DNA of 27,467 bases, taken from the NCBI GenBank assembly GCA_934630735.1, contig CAKTWK010000028.1, positions 1-27,467 on the forward strand. Direction: 5' to 3'. Position 1 is the first letter of the stretch, and each line of letters opens with the position of its first letter. Positions 1-9,736 of this stretch are shown here, one piece after another. The notes below the pieces were generated by a model. The model was not told where the DNA came from. It saw only the letters and a program-made list of their open reading frames with translations, and made no database searches. A program made the position numbers and the translations under genes. Source of the DNA: an uncultured Collinsella sp. Lineage in GTDB: Bacteria > Actinomycetota > Coriobacteriia > Coriobacteriales > Coriobacteriaceae.

Positions 1-46
1 GAGGTAGCCCAAACGGCCCCGGCGATCCTGCGGGAGTTAAATCCCT

Positions 47-298
47 TTAGAACTTGTCGTGGAAGGTACGCGAAATGACCTCGTCCTGCTGCTCCTTGGT
101 GAGCGTGTGGAAGTTCACGGCATAGCCGGAAACGCGGATGGTCAGCTGCGGGTACTTCTCGGGGTGAGCCTGAGCGTCGAGCAGCGTCTCACGGTTGAAG
201 ACGTTGATGTTCAGGTGGTGGCCACCCTTCTCGGCGTAAGCGTCGAGCATGTGGACCAGGTTATCGGCCTGAGTCTCGGAAACTTCAGAAACCTTCAT
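47..298 (-). CDS. Stand-alone glycyl-radical domain of pyruvate formate-lyase (GrcA-like)
   Basis: An 83-residue protein that corresponds to the C-terminal glycyl-radical domain of PflB. It carries the loop RVSGYAVNF with the radical glycine at Gly58, preceded by the family segments [16 protein letters not shown] (27-42) and PEKYPQLTI (46-54), and ends [15 protein letters not shown] as PflB does. A radical SAM activase would abstract the glycine hydrogen, and the radical would pass to the cysteines of the large subunit. AAGGAG lies 7 nt before the ATG. It follows the large pfl gene on the same strand after an 85-nt gap, so co-transcription is likely. E. coli GrcA/YfiD is the nearest known analogue, but there it repairs a complete PflB; here the neighbouring large subunit has no such domain, so this protein should be required. 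Identity is clear; the obligate role is inferred. Confidence 0.93.
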   Translation of the reverse strand: MKVSEVSETQADNLVHMLDAYAEKGGHHLNINVFNRETLLDAQAHPEKYPQLTIRVSGYAVNFHTLTKEQQDEVISRTFHDKF

Positions 299-321
299 AA
301 TGTGTCTCCTTCGATCGATAG

Positions 322-341
322 GCGCCGGCCGAAACCGGCGC
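322..341 (-). other. GC-rich hairpin upstream of the small pfl gene
   Basis: Inverted repeat GCGCCGG / CCGGCGC (322-328 and 335-341) with a 6-nt loop, just before the ribosome binding site of the glycyl-radical-domain gene. No T-run follows on the minus strand, so it does not look like a terminator. It may stabilise or process the mRNA between the two pfl genes. Confidence 0.5.
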
Positions 342-357
342 GCTAATCAGTAATCGT

Positions 358-382
358 TATTGTTAGTATAGCACTAACAATA
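358..382. promoter_or_regulatory. Perfect 10-bp inverted repeat between the two pfl genes
   Basis: TATTGTTAGT (358-367) and ACTAACAATA (373-382) form a perfect dyad around 5 nt, immediately after the large-subunit stop codon. The stem is AT-rich with no T-tract, so a protein-binding site or mRNA-processing hairpin is more likely than a terminator. The TTGTTA half-sites resemble redox-repressor (Rex) half-sites, but the spacing is longer than the usual Rex operator. Function is inferred. Confidence 0.4.
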
Positions 383-383
383 G

Positions 384-2435
<2,052 letters not shown>

Positions 2436-2985
2436 TGTGTAACCACGCTCCTAGTTACGTGTAATGCGGCGCTCTCTCACACCGCTGCTTATTGAATTCT
2501 TGAATTATCGGCTTGCACTACCGGCTTCTTCCGTTCTTCACCACACGTTGGTACAGGGAAAAACGTTTGTCCACCTTGGAACTGCAACCCAAAACCCAAG
2601 ATTTCACCCGTTTGAGAAGGATAACATAGCCACCCTCTCCATCTGGGCTGTTATATGTTTCTTTTTTTATACCATTAGTGCGTTTTTAACAAATCCGCAG
2701 GAAACGCTCCTGCCATCAGCTACCGTTCACCGAATCGCTTGATATTTCCCCTTGCCTTTATACGTCCTGCGCTCTAGCTGTTATGCCAGCTTTAGCAGGG
2801 TAAAGTACCTCCGAGTAGGCTTTAGGACATGCCTAACGATCTGCCCCTAACTTTGCTGGCACCGACGGTGTACAGAGGTCGCCTAAAGGTAGTTTTCTAG
2901 GCATGTCCCAAAATCTACCGCATAGGGTACGCGTGCAAGGGTATCATCTTTCACCGAAAATAGTTTCTAGTGTTAGGGGTTTTCG
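2436..2985. promoter_or_regulatory. Divergent intergenic region between pfl and the marR operon
   Basis: 550 bp with no convincing gene; a 92-codon frame on the plus strand lacks a ribosome binding site and family features. A possible minus-strand promoter for pfl has -10 TATAAA (reverse complement of 2666-2671) with an extended TGG just upstream and -35 TTGTTA (2687-2692), spacer 15 bp, which would give a leader of about 220 nt. The right half holds the inverted repeats at 2815-2918 and 2952-2988. The promoter is a visual match only. Confidence 0.4.
2815..2918. repeat. 104-bp element with imperfect 21-bp inverted ends
   Basis: Bases 2815-2835 and the reverse complement of 2898-2918 agree at 18 of 21 positions, sharing the core GGACATGCCTA; all three differences are transitions. 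Weaker similarity continues inward. It could be a decayed miniature transposable element or a pair of facing operators upstream of the marR operon. Confidence 0.45.
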
Positions 2986-2988
2986 GTG
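2952..2988 (+). promoter_or_regulatory. Inverted repeat spanning the marR start codon (probable autoregulatory site)
   Basis: CACCGAAAA (2952-2960) and TTTTCGGTG (2980-2988) are perfect inverted copies 19 nt apart; outward similarity (GTATC at 2941 and GATAC at 2993) extends the dyad with a small indel. The right arm includes the GTG start of marR, and its Shine-Dalgarno AGGGG lies in the loop. Binding of MarR here, or hairpin formation in the mRNA, would repress the operon. MarR autoregulation is common; this site is an inference. Confidence 0.5.
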
Positions 2989-3435
2989 GAAGATACCGAT
3001 TTCCATGAGCTTGGGCGTCAGCTCATAACTGAGTTTGGCAGCATGCATCAGCGCATTTCGCACTTTGCGGACAAAGCTCTCGGCGGCGAGATGGCTGTCA
3101 TGCGCGCCCTCATACTCGCTGGCGGTTCGCTCACGCCGAGCGAACTCGCTAATCGCGCTTGGGTCTCGAACGCCCGCATCGCCAATATCCTACGCGCTCT
3201 CGAAACCAAGGGCTGGGTTGAGCGTGAGCACTCAAAGACCGACCGTCGTCGCGTACACGTCACGGTGACCGACAAGGGATTCCATGATCTCGAAATCAAA
3301 CGTCGGGAACTCGAGGACCGCACCGCGGCCTTCCTCGAGCAGCTCGGCAAAACAGATACCCAAGAGATGGTGCGCCTTCTAAGGCGTTTCAACGAAATTA
3401 TCGACCGCAATCAAGAAAGGAGAGATGCCGAGTGA
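2986..3435 (+). CDS. MarR-family transcriptional regulator
   Basis: A 149-residue winged-helix regulator. The central part (about 44-100) reads LTPSELANRAWVSNARIANILRALETKGWVERE followed by the wing DRRRVHVTVTDKG, the usual MarR arrangement; the flanking helices form the dimer interface. The start is GTG with AGGGG upstream, inside a long inverted repeat. Its stop overlaps the start of the following ABC exporter gene by 4 bp (GTGA), which means translational coupling and makes it the local repressor of the exporter. The ligand is unknown, probably a toxic small molecule or exporter substrate. Confidence 0.9.
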   Translation: MEDTDFHELGRQLITEFGSMHQRISHFADKALGGEMAVMRALILAGGSLTPSELANRAWVSNARIANILRALETKGWVEREHSKTDRRRVHVTVTDKGFHDLEIKRRELEDRTAAFLEQLGKTDTQEMVRLLRRFNEIIDRNQERRDAE

Positions 3436-5798
3436 GGATTCTCAAGCTCTTTAAAAAACATATCCTGGCACTGTTCGCAGCTATCGTACTTATCGTAATC
3501 AGCTGCAACGCCGATCTGGCGCTGCCTACCTATATGAGCGACATCGTCGACGTGGGCGTGCAGCAAGGCGGCATCGCCTCGCCCGTACCCGACACCATCC
3601 GCGCCGAATCGCTCGACGACCTCGAACTCTTTATGAGCGCCAAGGACGCCAAGACAGTAGAAGCTGCGTTTGGCAAGGCAGACAAAAACGGCATTCGAAC
3701 GTACAAGGGCACCGAGGAAGAGCGTGCCGACGGCGGCAAGATTGCCGATATCATGAGCCTGCCTGAGACCGTCGTCCTTTCGCTCAACCAAGGCATCGAC
3801 GCCAGCTCCATGGGCGACATGATGGGCGCGTCCAGCGAGAAAGACAACAGCGGCGCCCAAGCCATGCCCTCCCCCGAGCAAATGGCGGCGATGACGCCCG
3901 AGCAGCTCGCCGAGATGCAGCAAAAGGCCGCAGCGGCGCAGAATATGCAAAAGCAGATTGATGCCGACGGCGGCAAGATCACCATGAAGAGCCTGCGTCT
4001 AGGCGTTGAAGGCGGCCTCATCGACCAGGGCAAGCTCGTCGAGGGCGCCAACGGTATGGCGGACAAAATGGGCTCCATGTCGGGCTCCATCGTGACCCAA
4101 CGCGCCGTGAGCTATGTGCAGGACGAGTACAAGGCACAGGGCATCGACCCGGCCGACGTGCAGAACGCCTACCTGGGCCGCATGGCGACCACGATGTTTG
4201 GTCTGTGCCTGATCTCGCTTGTCGCCACCATCCTGACCGGCGCCGTGGCTTCGCGCACCGCCTGTTCCATCGCCCGCGACCTGCGCCGCGAGACCTTCAA
4301 CAAGGTTATGCACTTCTCGCCGGCCGAGGTGGGCAAGTTTAGCCAGGCCTCGCTCATCACCCGCTGCACCAACGACATTCAGCAGATCCAGATGGCCGCA
4401 ACCCTGTTCATCCGCATGTGCCTGATGGCCCCCGTCATGGGCATCGTCGCTGTCATGCGCGTCCTGGCCAACCACACCGGCCTGGAGTGGACCATCGCCG
4501 TGGCCATCATCGCGGTCTCGGCCGTCGTCGGCGTGCTTATGGGCCTCACCATGCCCAAGTTCAAAAAGATGCAGAGCTTTGTGGACCGTGTGAACCTTAC
4601 CGCCCGCGAGCTGCTCGACGGCCTTATGCCTATCCGTTCGTTCAACCGCGAGGAGCATGAGCTCGAGCGTTTTGACAAGGCGTCGCTCGACCTGATGACC
4701 ACGCAGCTCTACACCAACCGCGCCATGAGCTTTATGATGCCGCTCATGATGCTCGTCATGAACTGCATCACCGTGCTCATCGTCTGGTTTGGCGCGCAGG
4801 GCGTGTCCGACGGCGTAATGCAGGTCGGCAACATGATGGCGTTTATCTCCTACACCATGCAGATCGTCATGGCGTTTATGATCCTCACCATGGTTTCGGT
4901 CATCCTGCCCCGTGCCGAAGTCGCAGCCGAGCGCGTGGAAGAGGTCATCACCTGCCCCACGAGCATCAACGACCCCGCCTCGCCCAAACTGCCTGCTGCC
5001 AGCGCGCCGCGCGGTGAGCTCACCTTCCGTGACGTGAGCTTCCAGTATCCCGATGCCCGCGCCGATGTCATCAGCGGCGTGAACTTCACCACGCATGCCG
5101 GCCAGATGCTCGGCATCATCGGCTCCACGGGTTCGGGCAAGTCCACGCTCGTGCAGCTCATCCCGCGCCTGTACGACGTCACCGGCGGCAGCATTTCGCT
5201 CGACGGCATCGACGTGCGCGATATGACCCTTTCCGAGCTTCGCCGCCGTATTGGTTACATCCCGCAGCAGGGGCGTCTGTTCTCGGGCACCGTGGAGAGC
5301 AACCTTAAGTTTGCCGGCGACATGGTAAGCGACGAGAACATGCACGATGCCGCGCGCATCGCCCAAGCCGAGGACTTTATCGCCGAACGCGAGGGCGGCT
5401 ACGACTCCCCCATCAGCCAGGGCGGCTCCAATGTTTCGGGCGGTCAGCGCCAGCGCCTGGCCATCGCCCGCGCGTTGGCCAAAAAGCCCGAGGTCGTGGT
5501 GTTCGATGACTCGTTTAGCGCCCTCGACTACAAGACCGACGCCCGCCTGCGCGAGGAGCTGGCCAAAAACGTCACTGACGCTGCGCTCGTGGTCGTGGCC
5601 CAGCGCATCGCGACTATCATGCACGCCGACCAGATCATCGTGCTCGACGACGGCCACGTAGTGGGCACCGGCACGCACGAGGAACTGCTGCACAACTGCC
5701 CGGCATACCTGGAGATCGCACAGTCGCAGCTTTCCGCCGAGGAGTTGGGGCTTACCCAAGAAGAGATTGAAGCCGTCATGGAAGGAGGCGAGCGCTAA
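3432..5798 (+). CDS. ABC exporter half-transporter with degenerate ATP site and large extracytoplasmic insert
   Basis: A 788-residue permease-ATPase half. A first TM helix (about 10-30) is followed by a hydrophilic Met/Gln/Ala-rich segment to about residue 250, then the remaining TM helices and a C-terminal ATPase. Walker A is GSTGSGKST (564-572), the signature VSGGQ (668-672). The Walker B aspartate Asp692 is followed by Asp693 where the catalytic glutamate belongs, and the switch histidine is Gln724. These substitutions mark the degenerate-site subunit of heterodimeric exporters (LmrCD, BmrCD, TM287/288). The roughly 220-residue loop between TM1 and TM2 is far longer than in those transporters. 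GTG start overlapping the marR stop. The partner follows directly. Substrate unknown; drug or lipid export is the family norm. Confidence 0.92.
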   Translation: MRILKLFKKHILALFAAIVLIVISCNADLALPTYMSDIVDVGVQQGGIASPVPDTIRAESLDDLELFMSAKDAKTVEAAFGKADKNGIRTYKGTEEERADGGKIADIMSLPETVVLSLNQGIDASSMGDMMGASSEKDNSGAQAMPSPEQMAAMTPEQLAEMQQKAAAAQNMQKQIDADGGKITMKSLRLGVEGGLIDQGKLVEGANGMADKMGSMSGSIVTQRAVSYVQDEYKAQGIDPADVQNAYLGRMATTMFGLCLISLVATILTGAVASRTACSIARDLRRETFNKVMHFSPAEVGKFSQASLITRCTNDIQQIQMAATLFIRMCLMAPVMGIVAVMRVLANHTGLEWTIAVAIIAVSAVVGVLMGLTMPKFKKMQSFVDRVNLTARELLDGLMPIRSFNREEHELERFDKASLDLMTTQLYTNRAMSFMMPLMMLVMNCITVLIVWFGAQGVSDGVMQVGNMMAFISYTMQIVMAFMILTMVSVILPRAEVAAERVEEVITCPTSINDPASPKLPAASAPRGELTFRDVSFQYPDARADVISGVNFTTHAGQMLGIIGSTGSGKSTLVQLIPRLYDVTGGSISLDGIDVRDMTLSELRRRIGYIPQQGRLFSGTVESNLKFAGDMVSDENMHDAARIAQAEDFIAEREGGYDSPISQGGSNVSGGQRQRLAIARALAKKPEVVVFDDSFSALDYKTDARLREELAKNVTDAALVVVAQRIATIMHADQIIVLDDGHVVGTGTHEELLHNCPAYLEIAQSQLSAEELGLTQEEIEAVMEGGER

Positions 5799-7654
5799 TG
5801 GCAGACGAGACCAAGACTCAGATTCCCAAGCCCACCCGCCAGCGCGGTCCCATGGGCCGCATGGGTGGCATGGGCCGCGGCGAAAAGGCCAAGGACTTTA
5901 AGGGCACCATGCGGCAGTTGCTCGGCTATATCGGTCAACACAAGATTGCCGTGTTTGCCGCCGTCGCCTTTGCCGTGTGCTCGGTCGTCTTTAACATTGT
6001 GGGACCCAAGGTGCTCGGCCAGGTTACAACCAAGCTGTTCGAAGGCCTGGTCGCCAAGGTCAACGGTACCGGCGATGTCGACTTTGCCTGGATCGCCAAG
6101 ACGCTCGGCTTTTTGCTCTGCCTGTATCTGGCAAGCTCTGTTTGCAGCCTGATCCAAGGCTGGCTCATGACCGGCGTCACGCAAAAGATTTGCTACCGCA
6201 TGCGCAAGGAGATTGCCGCTAAGATCGCCGTCGTGCCGATGAGCTACTTCAACGGCCACAGCAAGGGTGACGTGCTCAGCCGCATCACCAACGACGTCGA
6301 TACGCTCGGCCAGTCGCTCAACCAGAGCGTGACGCAGCTCATCACGTCGGTGACGCAGATTATCGGCGTGCTCGTCATGATGCTGTCGATCAGCCTGCCG
6401 CTCACCGGCGTCACCGTGCTCACGCTGCCGGCAGCCGCGATTATCCTGACCGTGATGATTCACTTCTCGCAGCCGTACTTCCGCGAGCAACAGCAAGTCC
6501 TGGGCACCGTCAACGGCATTATCGAGGAGGACTTTGCCGGCCAGAATGTCATTCAGGTGTTCGACCGCGCCGAGGCCTCAATCGAGGAGTTCGACCGTCA
6601 AAACGACCGCCTCTTTATTAGTGGCTGGCGCTCGCAGTTCCTGTCGGGCCTGATGATGCCGCTTATGAGCCTGGTGGGCAACATGGGCTACGTGGGCGTC
6701 GTCGTGGTGGGCGCGCAGCTCGCGCTTACCGGCAATGCCACGCCCGGCGACATCCAGAGCTTTATCCAGTACGTGCGCAACTTTACGCAGCCGGTGCAGC
6801 AGCTGGGCAACGTGAGCAACACGATGCAGTCGATGGCCGCCGCCACCGAGCGCGTCTTTGAGTTCCTCGCCGCGCCCGAGGAGGAGCAGAAGGCCGACGC
6901 CCAGATTCCCGAGAAGCGCCCCGGCCACGTTGAGTTCGACCACGTCAAGTTTGGCTACACGCCCGACAAGACCATCATCCACGACTTTAGCTGCGAGGCG
7001 CAGCCCGGTCAGACCATCGCCATCGTCGGCCCCACCGGCGCCGGCAAGACCACGCTCATTAAGCTGCTGCAGCGCTTCTACGACGTGGACGGCGGTTCGC
7101 TGCGCGTCGAGGGCGTCGACGTGCGCGACTGGGACCGCGCGGCGCTACGCGGCGAGTTTGCCATGGTGCTGCAGGATACCTGGCTGTTTAATGGCACCAT
7201 CCGCGAGAACATCCGCTACGGACGTCCCGATGCGAGTGATGCCGAGGTCGAAGCCGCTGCACGCGCCGCGCGCTGCGACCACTTTATCCATACGCTCGCC
7301 GGCGGTTACGACTTTATGATCAACGAGGAGGGCACCAACCTCTCACAGGGCCAGCGCCAACTCGTGACCATCGCCCGCGCCATTTTGGCCGACCGTCCGG
7401 CGCTGATTTTGGACGAGGCGACTTCCAACGTCGATACCCGCACCGAGGAGCTTATTCAGCGCGCCATGGATGCGCTGATGCAGGGCCGCACGAGCTTTGT
7501 CATCGCGCACCGCCTGTCCACAATCCGCAACGCCGACGTAATCTTGGTGATTCGCGACGGCGACATCGTCGAGAAGGGCACGCACGACGAGCTGCTCGCC
7601 CAAGGCGGCTTCTACGCCGACCTGTACAACTCGCAGTTCGACGAGGCGGCGTAA
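5798..7654 (+). CDS. ABC exporter half-transporter with canonical ATP site
   Basis: A 618-residue partner of the upstream half-transporter. A Gly/Met-rich cytoplasmic N terminus (about 1-40) precedes six TM helices and the ATPase domain. Walker A GPTGAGKTT begins at Gly411, the signature is LSQGQ (515-519), Walker B is LILDE with catalytic Glu540, and the switch histidine is His571 in IAHRLSTI. A complete Walker B and H-loop paired with a divergent LSQGQ signature is the pattern of the second subunit of heterodimeric exporters. The start ATG overlaps the upstream stop by one base (TAATG) and has AAGGAGG upstream, so the subunits should be made together. A terminator follows. Confidence 0.94.
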   Translation: MADETKTQIPKPTRQRGPMGRMGGMGRGEKAKDFKGTMRQLLGYIGQHKIAVFAAVAFAVCSVVFNIVGPKVLGQVTTKLFEGLVAKVNGTGDVDFAWIAKTLGFLLCLYLASSVCSLIQGWLMTGVTQKICYRMRKEIAAKIAVVPMSYFNGHSKGDVLSRITNDVDTLGQSLNQSVTQLITSVTQIIGVLVMMLSISLPLTGVTVLTLPAAAIILTVMIHFSQPYFREQQQVLGTVNGIIEEDFAGQNVIQVFDRAEASIEEFDRQNDRLFISGWRSQFLSGLMMPLMSLVGNMGYVGVVVVGAQLALTGNATPGDIQSFIQYVRNFTQPVQQLGNVSNTMQSMAAATERVFEFLAAPEEEQKADAQIPEKRPGHVEFDHVKFGYTPDKTIIHDFSCEAQPGQTIAIVGPTGAGKTTLIKLLQRFYDVDGGSLRVEGVDVRDWDRAALRGEFAMVLQDTWLFNGTIRENIRYGRPDASDAEVEAAARAARCDHFIHTLAGGYDFMINEEGTNLSQGQRQLVTIARAILADRPALILDEATSNVDTRTEELIQRAMDALMQGRTSFVIAHRLSTIRNADVILVIRDGDIVEKGTHDELLAQGGFYADLYNSQFDEAA

Positions 7655-7681
7655 AACCGGCGGCAAACAACCGCAATACCC

Positions 7682-7720
7682 AAAAACGGGGGCGCAGAAT
7701 GAACTGTGCCCCCGTTTTTT
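7682..7720 (+). terminator. Rho-independent terminator of the marR-ABC operon
   Basis: ACGGGGGCGCAG pairs with CTGTGCCCCCGT around a 6-nt loop (one G-U pair), followed by TTTTT. It lies 30 nt after the second ABC gene. Confidence 0.9.
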
Positions 7721-7780
7721 GTTCTGTGGCCCTCGAACCGCCTCCCCCGGGACCTGATTAACGGCCTCCCTCAAGGCCCC

Positions 7781-8010
7781 GTGGACAAAAAATGGCAAAT
7801 ATGAGTACTGTCACCTTTTTAGTAACAGCCAAAACTGCCCCAAACGACCTCTTTGCGGCCTAGATATGCCTTCAAATTGATCAAAATGCCCGGTAGCATG
7901 CTTCTGTGTGCCAACGTTAATGAACATATTTACTGTTGTGTCTATTATCTTGTAAGATCGATATGATACTACGCTAGCAACAGTACTCATATTTGCCATT
8001 TTTTGTCCAC
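7781..8010. repeat. 230-bp non-coding element with perfect 31-bp inverted ends (MITE-like)
   Basis: Bases 7781-7811 and 7980-8010 are exact reverse complements over 31 nt; flanking GCCC/GGGT adds partial pairing. The 168-bp interior is AT-richer than the surroundings and has no convincing gene. Long perfect ends around a short non-coding core are typical of miniature inverted-repeat transposable elements. No clear target-site duplication is visible. A very long hairpin RNA is an alternative. Confidence 0.5.
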
Positions 8011-8080
8011 AGGGTATGCCGCAGAAGATCCAGCTTGTTCCAGCGTGCCGTACGTTGGCCCTCCCCTTCCGGCAAGCGCC

Positions 8081-8134
8081 GACATTTCCCCAGATAAAAC
8101 CGACCAAAATAAACCTGTCCCTTTTCGGCAGGTT
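8081..8134 (-). repeat. Partial copy of a dispersed intergenic repeat
   Basis: Read on the minus strand this closely matches the start of the repeat at 22404-22637, sharing AAAAGGGACAGGTTTATTTT and GGTTTTATCTGGG with only scattered differences. Only the first 50 or so bases of the family are present. Confidence 0.6.
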
Positions 8135-8223
8135 TCACTTGCACTTTAGCGTGCGACAGCGGATAATGCCGAGCATTCGAGAATTCGCCAATTGTTGCCG
8201 TTAATTGATAAAGGAGGCCCCAT

Positions 8224-9255
8224 ATGGCCATGGAATTCAAGCGCAGGCTGCCGATCCCCATGGAGATCCGCGAGGAAATGCCGCTTTCCGCCGAGCTTAC
8301 CGCCAAAAAGCAGGCATTCGACGCCGAGGTCGCCAAGGTCTTTACCGGCGAGGACGCACGCAAGGTGCTCATCATCGGCCCGTGCTCTGCCGACCGCGAG
8401 GACTCGGTGCTTGAGTACATGAACCGACTGGCCAAGGTCGCCGAAGAGGTCAAGGACAAACTCATCATCATTCCGCGCGTCTACACCAACAAGCCGCGCA
8501 CCAAGGGCACTGGCTACAAAGGCCTGCTGCACAACCCCGACCCCGAGGCGCCCGATGACCTGCTTGAAGGCGTTAAGGCCATCCGCCACATGCACCTGCG
8601 CGTCATCGAGGAGACCGGTTTCTTTACCGCCGACGAGATGCTCTACCCGTCCAACTACCAGTACCTCGTCGACCTGCTGAGCTACGTTGCCGTGGGCGCG
8701 CGCTCGGTCGAAAACCAGGAGCATCGCCTGGTGTCGAGCGGCATTTCGGTGCCCGTCGGCATGAAAAACCCCACCGCCGGTTCCACCACCGTCATGCTTA
8801 ACTCCATCTACGCCGCCCAGGCACATCAAAGCTTCATCTTCCGCAACTGGGAGGTTGAGTGCGACGGCAACCCGCTCGCGCACGCCGTTATGCGTGGCTA
8901 CATCGGTCTCGACGGTCGCACCTACCCCAACTACCACTACGAGCACCTGGAGCGCCTGGCCGAGCGCTATACCGAGCATGCCGGCTACGCCAACCCGGCG
9001 GCGGTCATCGACTGCAACCACGACAACTCGGGCAAGCGCCCGCTGGAGCAGTACCGCATTTGCAAGGAGGTGCTCGACAGCTGCCGCCGCAACGAGTCCA
9101 TCTCCAAGCTGGTCAAGGGCTTTATGATCGAGTCCTACCTGGAGGATGGCAATCAGCCAGTCGATGGCGGCGTCTTTGGCAAGTCGATCACCGACCCGTG
9201 CCTGGGCTGGGAAAAGACCGACTACCTCATCCACGAGATCGCGGAGCGGGTGTAG
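8224..9255 (+). CDS. aroF: 3-deoxy-7-phosphoheptulonate (DAHP) synthase, class I AroFGH type
   Basis: A 343-residue enzyme for the first step of the shikimate pathway: phosphoenolpyruvate + erythrose 4-phosphate to DAHP. Family motifs in order: IIGPCSADRED (50-60, metal-binding Cys54), KPRTKGTGYKGLLHNPDP (from Lys90), the ADEMLYPSNYQYL and VGARSVENQEHR segments, GMKNPTAGS, VIDCNHDNSGKRP and GVFGKSITDPCLGWEKT near the end. Length matches the E. coli AroF/G/H family. AAGGAGG lies just before the ATG. It stands alone between repeat-rich gaps. Which aromatic amino acid inhibits it cannot be told from the sequence, so the F/G/H suffix is arbitrary. Confidence 0.94.
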   Translation: MAMEFKRRLPIPMEIREEMPLSAELTAKKQAFDAEVAKVFTGEDARKVLIIGPCSADREDSVLEYMNRLAKVAEEVKDKLIIIPRVYTNKPRTKGTGYKGLLHNPDPEAPDDLLEGVKAIRHMHLRVIEETGFFTADEMLYPSNYQYLVDLLSYVAVGARSVENQEHRLVSSGISVPVGMKNPTAGSTTVMLNSIYAAQAHQSFIFRNWEVECDGNPLAHAVMRGYIGLDGRTYPNYHYEHLERLAERYTEHAGYANPAAVIDCNHDNSGKRPLEQYRICKEVLDSCRRNESISKLVKGFMIESYLEDGNQPVDGGVFGKSITDPCLGWEKTDYLIHEIAERV

Positions 9256-9284
9256 GTTACGGCGTTTTACCAAACGCCGTAACC
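9255..9284. terminator. Perfect 13-bp hairpin at the DAHP synthase stop codon
   Basis: GGTTACGGCGTTT (9255-9267) pairs with AAACGCCGTAACC (9272-9284) around TACC, starting on the last base of the stop codon. No T-run follows, so it may act in mRNA 3'-end protection rather than intrinsic termination. Confidence 0.55.
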
Positions 9285-9296
9285 GGCCGACGCTGC

Positions 9297-9399
9297 AAAC
9301 CCGCCAGAGCGGCAATCTGCCTTTCAGCTTCGACGGCATGACCAAAAGGTCAATGCCGCCTCGCTTCAAGGCACCTTGCTCGCTCTGACGGGTTTTCGC
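9297..9399 (+). other. Nested long hairpin ending in a T-tract
   Basis: A 15-bp outer stem (9297-9311 with 9381-9395, one mismatch), then GCAA/TTGC, a 3x3 internal loop, GCCTT/AAGGC, and an inner hairpin GGCATGACC-AAAA-GGTC-A-ATGCC (9335-9357). TTTT follows the outer stem. It could be the real terminator of the DAHP synthase transcript or a structured repeat. Confidence 0.45.
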
Positions 9400-9455
9400 T
9401 GACGTTTTTATACCAGCATCGTTACCAAAGCTGGCACTTGGGGACGCTCCTTTTG

Positions 9456-9588
9456 GGGTAGTCGTTGGGGACGTTCTTTAATGACTGGTCGTTTAAGAAC
9501 GTCCCCAACGACTACCCAGAATGAGAGTGGATAATCTCCCGTTTTTGGCCTATACCAGCGCTAAAAGTGGGAGATTATCCACTCTCAT
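9456..9588. repeat. Pair of long palindromes (REP/BIME-like)
   Basis: Two adjacent perfect inverted repeats. The first pairs 9456-9478 with 9495-9517 (23 bp, core CGTTGGGGACGTTCTT). The second pairs 9521-9540 with 9569-9588 (20 bp, core GTGGATAATCTCCC). TTGGGGACG also occurs at 9439, just before the first. The arrangement resembles bacterial interspersed mosaic elements; no transposase is nearby. Confidence 0.55.
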
Positions 9589-9736
9589 CGAGCAAGTGTC
9601 CGAAAATCCGCCCTCATTCCTTCTTAGGGCCCTCCGTCCCCGAGGTATCGTGGCTCGTCTGCCGAATGATTGATGCGGGCGCTCTGCGGCCATGTCACAC
9701 TCAGAGGTGGCCTGACCCAACTTGGAAGGAGCCTCC

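Noticed and set aside
358..382. Rex operator between the pfl genes
   Set aside because: The half-sites resemble TTGTTA, but the spacing exceeds the usual Rex site and no Rex gene is in view, so it is recorded only as an unassigned dyad.
2464..2742. 92-codon frame in the pfl upstream region
   Set aside because: No ribosome binding site, no family features, AT-rich regulatory region; probably chance.
3999..5759. 586-codon minus-strand frame opposite the first ABC gene
   Set aside because: The opposite strand is an unambiguous ABC exporter; the frame is a shadow with a His/Asp/Ala-rich product.
9456..9588. CRISPR array
   Set aside because: These are two different palindromes, not regularly spaced direct repeats with unique spacers.
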